Of a stretch of DNA of 25,531 bases, positions 19,431-25,093 are shown one piece after another. Position 1 is the stretch's first letter; every line of letters starts with the position of its first letter. The notes below the pieces were generated by a model, which did no database searches, had not been told where the DNA came from, and saw nothing but the letters and a program-made list of their open reading frames with translations. Source of the stretch: JAIVGV01 sp035295985 (GTDB taxonomy: Bacteria; Acidobacteriota; Blastocatellia; Pyrinomonadales; Pyrinomonadaceae); NCBI GenBank assembly GCA_035295985.1, contig DATHBT010000318.1, positions 1 through 25,531 of the forward strand. Direction: 5' to 3'. A program made the position numbers and the translations under genes.

Positions 19431-20738
19431 ATGCAGAGCGAAAGCTTCGAGATGGAGATCCTGACCCCGGAGAGGGCCGACGTGTTCGTCGCCTGCCCGG
19501 CCGGGGGGGCCGTTCCTTGGCCGGTCGTCAGGCGACTCGATGAGTCGCGCGTGCGAGCCATCGCGGACGCGCACGCCTTGGAGCCGGACGGGCGGCGCGT
19601 CCGCCGGATCATCTCCGGCTGCTCGGCAATCGTAGCCGTCTTGCCCCATCGGGGGGACGAGGCGTGCAGCACCAGTCCCGAGCTGGTCGAACAAGTAAGC
19701 GCGGCGGCCGAACTGGGGCTGCCGATTCTCATCCTGCGCGAGCAGGGCGTGCGCACCTGCGTGGGCGAGTTCGGCGGCGGACACGCCCTACAATTCGGCG
19801 ACGCGCCACCGATCATCGTCGGCCGCGGGCAGGTCTACGGCCCCGTTAGGTACGTGGAGCAGTGCGGCTTTGGGGAGGAGTCCCGCCTCCCCTTCGAACA
19901 GTTCTTGGCCGCGACCCTGAAGCGCGGCGGGCGCGGACGCCCTTACGCCTTCTTCGTCGGCCGGCTGGAGCGCGACTTCGCGCACGCGCGGGAGGCCGTC
20001 AGGGCGGCGGTCGAGTCAGAGGCCGGCATCCCCTGCCTGTGGTCGGACGACGGCCGACACCGGCTCGAAGTGGAAAGCATTCGCGAGAGGACGCGGCTAC
20101 TGATCCGGCACTCGGCCTTCGTCATCGCTGACCTGACGCTCGGCAAGGAGAGCCCGGAGCGTGAGAACCCGAGCCGCGCGCACGAGATCGGCATGACCAT
20201 CGCCTACGGCCGGAAGCTAATGTTGTGCAGTCAGGAGCCGCGGAGGTATCCGTATTTCTCGATCAGCGACATGCAAATGAGCTTCTGGTCGGATGAGGCG
20301 GAACTCGAATCTCAGGTGAGGGAATGGATTCGCACCTCACGTGACTCCCCGGCGCGAACCGTCCTCAACTACGGGCTGGCGGGGCTGGCCCTCGGTGCCG
20401 CCCCCAGAATCAAGGAACCCACCTTCACGTTCGAGCCTGCCCGCCGCTTCGTCGGCCCCAACACTGCGGTGCCATCCAGCCTGAGAGCGCCGGCCGTGGC
20501 ACTGAGCGCCGCCGCGGTGTGCCTCGCGCTCGTACATCTGTTGGCGTTGTCCTTCGGCCTTGGGGGCTGGACGTACTGGGTGGCCTACTTCGCCCTAGTC
20601 TTCGCGATCTTCCTGTGGCCCCACCTGAGGGGACGCGCGCGCGACAGCCTCTGGATGGCCAGTCCCGTCGCACAAGTTCTCGCCCTCGCCGCGCTCACGC
20701 TGATGACACTCGCGCTGGCCGCCGTCAAAGCCCCGTAG
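19431..20738 (+). CDS. Protein with two TIR/deoxyribosyltransferase-like domains and C-terminal transmembrane helices
   Basis: The 435-residue protein follows the previous stop by 11 bp, with GCGGGGA as a ribosome site. Domain 1 (about 15-165: ADVFVACPAGG ... RRIISGCSAIVAVLPHRGD ... SPELVEQVSAAAELGLPILIL) and domain 2 (about 170-300: RPYAFFVGRLERDF ... HSAFVIADLTLGKE ... RAHEIGMTIAYGRKLML) both have the strand/helix pattern of the TIR/NDT superfamily. Domain 2 keeps a candidate catalytic Glu252 (HEIGM); domain 1 has Glu84 (SPELV) in a less typical setting. Three hydrophobic helices at about 353-377, 381-398 and 408-430 anchor the C-terminus in the membrane. A membrane-tethered nucleotide-consuming or pore-forming effector is plausible. 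Function is inferred only from architecture. A G7 run is present near 19504-19510. Confidence 0.78.
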   Translation: MQSESFEMEILTPERADVFVACPAGGAVPWPVVRRLDESRVRAIADAHALEPDGRRVRRIISGCSAIVAVLPHRGDEACSTSPELVEQVSAAAELGLPILILREQGVRTCVGEFGGGHALQFGDAPPIIVGRGQVYGPVRYVEQCGFGEESRLPFEQFLAATLKRGGRGRPYAFFVGRLERDFAHAREAVRAAVESEAGIPCLWSDDGRHRLEVESIRERTRLLIRHSAFVIADLTLGKESPERENPSRAHEIGMTIAYGRKLMLCSQEPRRYPYFSISDMQMSFWSDEAELESQVREWIRTSRDSPARTVLNYGLAGLALGAAPRIKEPTFTFEPARRFVGPNTAVPSSLRAPAVALSAAAVCLALVHLLALSFGLGGWTYWVAYFALVFAIFLWPHLRGRARDSLWMASPVAQVLALAALTLMTLALAAVKAP

Positions 20739-20756
20739 CAGTTGAGGGTGAACACT

Positions 20757-21464
20757 GTGAACGTCCCGCAAGCGCAAACGTCACACGTCCCTAAGGCGAT
20801 CCGGAAGAGGTGCGTGTACTGTCTGTGCAACGGCGAGTTGCGCCCCAACCAAGTCCTGTTGCGTGGCCGGCACCTGTACCTCTGCGCGCCGCGGGGCCAG
20901 CCCGTCGAGGGCTACTTCGTCATCGCACCGCTCACCTGCACCGGGAGCCTCTCGGCCTTTCCGGCCGGGTGGTACGCGGAACTGAACGTATTGAAGGGCG
21001 TTGTCTCGGCCTTCTACCGCGAGGCGTACGGCGCGACTGAAGCGACCCTCTACGAGCAGGGCAGGGCCGGGGGCGGCGCTCGCTTCGACGAGGCCGGCGG
21101 GTTCCCGCATCACGCACACTTATGCTGCCTACCCCTCGCCGTAGACTTACACGCCCTGCTCTCCCCGCGCCATGCTCGCCTAAGCTTGTCAGGGCCGGAG
21201 GAGCTGTCGTCAGTCGTGCCCGACCGCCCTTACGTCTACATCGAGGGCGGCGGGGGCCGGTACTGCGTTTACGTGCCGGAGACGGACGAGGGGCGGCAGG
21301 AACTCGAACGCATCCGCCTGAAACCCGCGATAGCGGCGCTCCTCGGATTACCCGACCGCGGCGACTGGCGCACTTACCCCGGCGACCGCGAACTCGCGCG
21401 CCTCATCCGACGCTTCGCCACGTTCCGAAAGAAGCTCACCCTGCAAGGAGAGTGTTATGTCTGA
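20757..21464 (+). CDS. Variant HIT-like protein (HxHxC motif), fourth cassette gene
   Basis: I place the start at GTG 20757, which has GAGGGTG at a good distance; TTG 20742 and GTG 20748 are alternatives. The 235-residue product has a CxxC knuckle (Cys19, Cys22), the HIT-like elements GYFVIAPLTCTGSLSAFP and ATLYEQGRAGG, and a HIT-type motif PHHAHLCCLPL in which His119 and His121 are kept but the third His is Cys123. The middle His would be the nucleophile, so catalysis may persist with altered specificity, or it may be a binding-only version. The C-terminal 110 residues (VYIEGGGGRYCVYVP ... DWRTYPGDRELARLIRRFATFRK) resemble the tails of CwfJ/GalT-like relatives only loosely. Overlaps the next gene by 8 bp. 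Confidence 0.75.
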   Translation: MNVPQAQTSHVPKAIRKRCVYCLCNGELRPNQVLLRGRHLYLCAPRGQPVEGYFVIAPLTCTGSLSAFPAGWYAELNVLKGVVSAFYREAYGATEATLYEQGRAGGGARFDEAGGFPHHAHLCCLPLAVDLHALLSPRHARLSLSGPEELSSVVPDRPYVYIEGGGGRYCVYVPETDEGRQELERIRLKPAIAALLGLPDRGDWRTYPGDRELARLIRRFATFRKKLTLQGECYV

Positions 21465-22203
21465 GATCATTGACGAGGTACGGAGGCTGAAGACTTCGGC
21501 GCGGAGTGAATCCGAACGGGGTCAGTACGAGGCCGCGGCTCGAAACTTACGCGGTGCCATTAAGGCCCTCGAAGAGGCGCTGGCGAGGGCCGAGGGCGGC
21601 GGGGGGGGCGCCACCCTGTCGTCAGCACCCTCGGACGCGGAAGAGGCCCGCCTCGCCATGGAACTCGCTGACCTGTACGGGATGCTCGGCGGCGCTAGCC
21701 GGAAGCAGGGCGACCTCATGCGGGCCGCCGCCGCCTACGATCATGGCTTCCGGTACGAGTCCGATCCGCGCTATGGGTTCGTCAACACCTACAATACGCT
21801 GAACCGCTTGGTTACGCGGATACTGATGCGTCCCGACTCACTGTCAGACCCCGACGTGCTCCGGGGCGTGGGCGAATTGGAGTTCGTAGATGTGCCCGCG
21901 GCCCTTACTGAACTGCGGCAGGAGTTGGAGCGGGAGGTCGCCGGTGTCCGAGTTAACGACTTCTGGGCGGCCGGCGACCTAGCGTTCACCTGCGCCCTTA
22001 ACGGTGACGAGCAGGGCGCGCTACGAGCGGTACGAGGGTTCGCGTCCTGCTCGCCTCCGCCGCCCACGAGCGCTTACGCCGCCTACGCCGGCTGGATCGG
22101 GGCTGTCGCAGAACTGGACACGCCCCGCAAGGAAGTCCTCCGTAAGGTGAAGCAGTCGTTCGAAGACGGGATGGACGTGGCTCCGGGCGGCGTGCAGGCT
22201 TGA
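21457..22203 (+). CDS. TPR-S-like tetratricopeptide sensor protein
   Basis: The 248-residue protein has a strong ribosome site (AAGGAGAG) inside the end of the preceding gene. An N-terminal TPR-like helix pair (SESERGQYEAAARNLRGAIKALEEAL) is followed by MELADLYGMLGGASRKQGDLMRAAAAYDHG (68-97), then RYESDPRYGFVNTYNTLNRL and DFWAAGDLAFTCALNGDEQGAL. This sequence pattern is what I know from the TPR-S (TRAF-binding-like/DUF4071-type) repeats linked to bacterial conflict systems with TIR, caspase or CHAT partners. It is likely the sensor or adaptor of the cassette. A G8 run at 21601-21608 codes a glycine stretch. It ends the operon. Confidence 0.78.
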   Translation: MSEIIDEVRRLKTSARSESERGQYEAAARNLRGAIKALEEALARAEGGGGGATLSSAPSDAEEARLAMELADLYGMLGGASRKQGDLMRAAAAYDHGFRYESDPRYGFVNTYNTLNRLVTRILMRPDSLSDPDVLRGVGELEFVDVPAALTELRQELEREVAGVRVNDFWAAGDLAFTCALNGDEQGALRAVRGFASCSPPPPTSAYAAYAGWIGAVAELDTPRKEVLRKVKQSFEDGMDVAPGGVQA

Positions 22204-22280
22204 AGGGTGCTCCGCGCCGCCGCCCGACCCGCCGCCTCCCTCCGGCTGATCTTGGCATCGAGGAACCTCCCTTACTGGAT

Positions 22281-22326
22281 TTATTGAAATTTTTACCCTG
22301 GCCCTTTTGCCGAACCTGCCCAACCA
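22281..22326. repeat. Right copy of the ~48-bp direct repeat flanking the cassette
   Basis: TTATTGAAATTTTTACCCTG followed by GCCCTTTTGCCGAACCTGCCC matches 17374-17423 with small gaps. It includes the last codons and stop of the small minus-strand gene at 22293-22580. Confidence 0.65.
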
Positions 22327-22580
22327 GCTTCATTCAATTCTCGTAAAGCACGGACGCTACCCTCGCAGACAGCCTTCACTTCAAGATCGGCCATCATTTC
22401 GTTGCTTACTCCCGCCCGCATCAGCAGCTTCCATAGGCCTGCTGGGACACGTTCTGTAGAGGCGGTGTCCGCACTCCAGTTCGACGAGGGTGTCATATCG
22501 TCAGTCTCAGGGGCCCCGAACTCCTTACGGGGGCCCTCGTCCTCGGGATTTCTCTTGCGTTCTTTACTTTTTCGCGGCAT
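22293..22580 (-). CDS. Small hypothetical protein A of the element
   Basis: The 95-residue frame begins MPRKSKERKRNPEDEG and has a good ribosome site (GGAGAG, 7 bases before the ATG), which supports it as real. The N-terminal half is charged and probably disordered. The second half is helical (GLWKLLMRAGVSNEMMADLEVKAVCEGSVRALRELNEAG). The helical part resembles, in layout, the small protein at 23075-23317. The strand is opposite to the cassette, and its 3' end is duplicated left of the cassette. I do not recognise the family. Confidence 0.5.
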   Translation of the reverse strand: MPRKSKERKRNPEDEGPRKEFGAPETDDMTPSSNWSADTASTERVPAGLWKLLMRAGVSNEMMADLEVKAVCEGSVRALRELNEAGWAGSAKGPG

Positions 22581-23074
22581 GGCTAACTCTCCATTAGCAC
22601 TGCCGGCCGCATTTTTTCCGGTGTCTGTGAACAGCTAGCGAGGACATCCTATGAGTCCGCCCTTGAATCTACATCCTCAGTTTAGGACTTTATCCCCGAA
22701 CGACGGTAAGAATTCTTGCCGCCTATGCCTTTCGTGAGAATCGGAATGCGCGAGGTGGGATCTCCTCAAGATTTGGCACAGAATCGTCCCGGGATCGTTT
22801 TGGTGGCCTTGGCCCGCGCCGCACCTGTCCGCGCAGCTACACGTCAACTCTGCGAACGTGGCGGGGCCTTTAGGAATGCGAAAGGAGATAAGTGAGAGTG
22901 GTTGGTCTATTGGCAGCCCTTTAGGAACTTTAATATCATGAAGCCATTCAGCCTCCCTCAAAGCAATAAGGGGACGAGCGGTTTAACAACAGCTCGCCCC
23001 GATAGGCAGTCAGCAAATTGTTTTTTGTTTAACTCAGTTACCGACTTTATTCCCGAACGACAATCAGAGCAAGT
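22581..23074. other. AT-richer spacer with scattered end-like sites
   Basis: No convincing gene. It holds GACTTTATCCCCGAACGACG at 22686-22705, CTTTAGGAACTTTAATATC near 22919-22937 and GACTTTATTCCCGAACGACA at 23043-23062. All are in the orientation of the right-end sites. A hairpin GGGGACGAGC (22970-22979) / GCTCGCCCC (22992-23000) could be a weak terminator. Composition is visibly lower in GC than the cassette. Confidence 0.5.
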
Positions 23075-23317
23075 TCACGACACAAGAACAGCCGCTACCT
23101 TGTATAGCGTCTCCGGCACGTCCTCACCCTTAGCTTGCAATTTTTGAATTTCCCGCTCCACCCTCACCCGTAGGTCGTCGGCCAGCGTTCTGGTGTCGAC
23201 GCCCATCTCTTCGAGTATGACGGATGACGACACCTCATCCATCTCCTCGTCGGGCGGGAGCAGCATCTCGAGCAGTGTCCTCAACTGAGCAGAAGTAGGC
23301 GGAGGTATATCTGCCAT
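23075..23317 (-). CDS. Small hypothetical protein B of the element
   Basis: From ATG 23317 the protein has 80 residues (MADIPPPTSAQLRTLLEMLL ... ILEEMGVDTRTLADDLRVRVEREIQKLQAKGEDVPETLYKVAAVLVS). ATGs at 23323 and 23353 would extend it by 2 or 12 residues. It is acidic and helical with a clean amphipathic pattern, so coding is plausible, though the ribosome site is poor. A perfect 14-bp inverted repeat lies just upstream. I do not recognise the family. A small regulator or antitoxin is one possibility, without evidence. Confidence 0.45.
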   Translation of the reverse strand: MADIPPPTSAQLRTLLEMLLPPDEEMDEVSSSVILEEMGVDTRTLADDLRVRVEREIQKLQAKGEDVPETLYKVAAVLVS

Positions 23318-23346
23318 AATCATCCATCTTGGGTGCCAGAAATGTA

Positions 23347-23382
23347 AGGTCACCGGTTGATTTCAGTGTCAACCGGTGACCT
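23347..23382. promoter_or_regulatory. Perfect 14-bp inverted repeat upstream of small gene B
   Basis: Arms AGGTCACCGGTTGA (23347-23360) and TCAACCGGTGACCT (23369-23382) enclose an 8-base loop. It lies 30 bp upstream of the chosen start and has no T-run, which fits an operator or a structured leader better than a terminator. Confidence 0.5.
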
Positions 23383-23417
23383 CAAACACTGTGAGGCTTA
23401 TTTGGTCAGGAATTAAA

Positions 23418-23567
23418 GTTGCAGACTTTATTTGTCAGTTGCAGACTTTAATATCCCGAATCACTATCTCTCTTCAGACTAAAAAGGGGCGTGCTGTTGT
23501 TGAACAGCACGCCCCTTTTTAGTCTGAAGATCTAACCCTCAGTGTAGAACTTTAATGGCGCGAGACA
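23418..23567. repeat. Right end with repeated transposase-site-like motifs
   Basis: Two 20-bp direct units start GTTGCAGACTTTA at 23418 and 23438. The terminal unit CAGTGTAGAACTTTAATGGC starts at 23540 and runs into GCGCGAGACA. The cores (AACTTTAAT/GACTTTAAT) are the inverse of the left-end ATTAAAGTT cores. Confidence 0.7.
23472..23529. terminator. Perfect 27-bp hairpin, bidirectional terminator
   Basis: Arms 23472-23498 and 23503-23529 are perfectly complementary with loop GTTG. The arms contain AAAAAGGGGCGTGCTGTT and its inverse ending CCCCTTTTT, giving a T-run after the GC stem in both directions. It sits between the element's genes and its right terminus and would stop element transcripts running toward dnaN and dnaN transcripts entering the element. 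Confidence 0.85.
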
Positions 23568-23572
23568 CTCGA
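23568..23572. repeat. Right target-site duplication CTCGA
   Basis: CTCGA follows the terminal GAGACA of the element and matches 17046-17050 exactly. The next 22 bp lead to the dnaN stop codon. Confidence 0.85.
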
Positions 23573-23594
23573 AAAAGCCGCGGGGGTTCCGGCG

Positions 23595-24707
23595 TCACAG
23601 GCGCATCGGCATGATGATGTACTTGTAGTCGTAGTCGGCGTCGGAGACGAGGCGGAGTTGGGCCTGCGAGTTGCCGTCCTTGAACTCGAAGGCGATCTGG
23701 CCGTCGCCGGTGGCGTTGAGGAAATCCTGTAGGTACTGGGCGTTGAAGCCGATCTCCAGTTCCTCGCCGTCGTAGTCGGTGGCGACCGTCTCTTTGGCCT
23801 CGCCCTCTTCGGCCGTCTGCGAGGTGATGTTGAGCGTGCCGGGGACGAGGTGGAGGCGGATGGCGTGCGTGCGGTCGTCCGACATGAGCGCGACGCGGCG
23901 GACGGCCTGGCCGAGCGCAGCGCCGTCGAAGGTGGCCGACTTGTCGTTGTTCTTCGGCATCACCATCTCGTAGTTGGGGAACTGGCCGGTGAGGGTGCGC
24001 GAGATGAGCAGGCGCGGGCCGACCTCGAAGTAGATGTGGTTCTCGTCGGCCCCGAAACTAATCTCGCCCTCGTGCGAGGCGGTGAGTTTTGCGACCTCGG
24101 CGAGAGTTTTGCGGGGGATGAGCGTGTCAAAACTCTCCTTCGCTCCGGCCTCACCCAAATCCTTGCGCTCGATGTAGGCGAGGCGGTGGCCGTCGGTCGT
24201 CACCATGCGCGCGCCGGTTTTATCCAGCATGAACTTCGCGCCGGAGAGCGTGTAGCGCGATTCTTCGAGGGTGATGGCGAAGATGGTGCGGTCGATGAAG
24301 GTTTTGAAGACGCTGGCGGGCATTTTGACCGGGGCGGAGCGCGAGTTCGGGATTTCGGGGAAGCTCTCGCGGTCAACGCCAGCGACGCGGAAGTTCGAGC
24401 GCTCGCAGTTGACCGTCGCCCAGTTGTTCTCCTCCTTGCGGAAGTTGACTGGCGCGTCCGGGAGCGAGCGGGCGATCTCGAAGAGCTTGCGGGCGCCCAC
24501 GCACATCGCGCCGGGCGTGCGCACCTCGGCCTCAGCTTCGCAGCGGAGCGTGGCGTCGAGGTCAGTCCCGATCAGGCGGATGGTGTTTTCGCCGACCGAT
24601 TCGATGAGGATGTTCGAGAGTACCGGAATCGTATTCTTGCGTTCGACGATACCCTGGACGAATCCCAGCTCCTTTTGCAGGGCCGTCTTGCTGATGCTGA
24701 ACTCCAT
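23595..24707 (-). CDS. dnaN: DNA polymerase III sliding clamp (beta subunit)
   Basis: The 370-residue clamp subunit has the normal three-domain length and ends YIIMPMRL, the conserved C-terminus of DnaN. Other conserved stretches are NTIPVLSNILIE, LIGTDLDATLRC, MVTTDGHRLAYIE and GQFPNYEMVMP. The ATG at 24707 has AGGGGAG about 8 bases upstream. It lies just downstream of oriC and is read away from dnaA in the same direction. The mobile element is inserted 22 bp past its stop, separating it from recF. Confidence 0.98.
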   Translation of the reverse strand: MEFSISKTALQKELGFVQGIVERKNTIPVLSNILIESVGENTIRLIGTDLDATLRCEAEAEVRTPGAMCVGARKLFEIARSLPDAPVNFRKEENNWATVNCERSNFRVAGVDRESFPEIPNSRSAPVKMPASVFKTFIDRTIFAITLEESRYTLSGAKFMLDKTGARMVTTDGHRLAYIERKDLGEAGAKESFDTLIPRKTLAEVAKLTASHEGEISFGADENHIYFEVGPRLLISRTLTGQFPNYEMVMPKNNDKSATFDGAALGQAVRRVALMSDDRTHAIRLHLVPGTLNITSQTAEEGEAKETVATDYDGEELEIGFNAQYLQDFLNATGDGQIAFEFKDGNSQAQLRLVSDADYDYKYIIMPMRL

Positions 24708-24778
24708 TCAACCACTCCCCTCTGAAACCAGTTTTGAAGTTTGAAGATTATTGCTTCGGAATGCTTCGAGACAAGCGA

Positions 24779-25070
24779 CGCTTTTACTACTTCTAATACT
24801 TTTACAATCTTATTTATATATCTAGTAGTAGTAGTAGGGCCTGTGGAAATGTGGAAAACCGACTTTACTGTTGAAGGCTAAGGATTTGTTTTCCACAACC
24901 CCTGTGGATATTGTTGTGGAAAACTTCGTCCGATCTGTGGAAAAGGATTTTGCGAAGAAGTTTTCCACATTTCCACAGGCCCTATTTTCAACCCTCCTGT
25001 GGAAATGTGGAAAACTTGAAGTTAAGTGTAAGAGACGAAAGGCGTAATCCGAAAACCGGACTGTGGAAAA
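24779..25070. other. oriC: Chromosomal replication origin oriC (DUE, DnaA-trio, DnaA boxes)
   Basis: The dnaA-dnaN gap has an AT-rich segment (24779-24822) and then five TAG triplets at 24823-24837, which read CTACTACTACTACTA on the other strand and match the DnaA-trio motif. A short GC block and a cluster of DnaA boxes follow. Perfect TGTGGAAAA (TTTTCCACA) boxes are at 24850, 24889 (inverse), 24915, 24936, 24961 (inverse), 25006 and 25062. Near-boxes are at 24842, 24903 (TGTGGATAT), 24969 (inverse) and 24998. A 25-bp segment with two boxes in tandem (24835-24859) is repeated perfectly inverted at 24960-24984. The order box - GC block - trio - AT-rich DUE matches the bacterial origin unwinding system. 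Confidence 0.93.
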
Positions 25071-25093
25071 CTTTCGCCGCGTTTTAGAGCTAA

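Larger units (their letters stand above)
17051..23567. mobile_element. Non-autonomous Tn7/Tn5053-like element carrying a putative defence cassette
   Basis: The 6517-bp insert begins TGTCACGCGCAATTAAAG and its right end, read inverted, is TGTCTCGCGCCATTAAAG. The first 27 positions match at 22. Both flanks are CTCGA, a perfect 5-bp target duplication. Related ATTAAAGT(T/C)CTATAC sites repeat at the left end, and an inverted relative of the core repeats at the right end. 5'-TGT termini, 5-bp duplications and multiple transposase-binding sites are family traits of Tn7-, Tn5053- and Tn552-type elements with DDE transposases. No transposase, TniB/TnsC ATPase or TniQ/TnsD gene is inside, so the element is either mobilised in trans or a deletion derivative. 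It splits dnaN from recF. Confidence 0.8.

Noticed and set aside
22677..22961. 94-codon minus-strand frame in the right arm of the element
   Set aside because: It reads through two end-like sites, has no ribosome site and shows no protein-like pattern.
23472..23529. Long palindrome considered as an integron attC or IS200/IS605 end
   Set aside because: Perfect arms, tetraloop and T-runs on both sides fit a bidirectional terminator; no R/L box motifs or bulged bases typical of attC.
17051..23567. Search for a transposase, integrase or recombinase inside the element
   Set aside because: None of the frames over 60 codons shows DDE, tyrosine/serine recombinase or TnsC-like motifs; absence is therefore reported rather than a gene.
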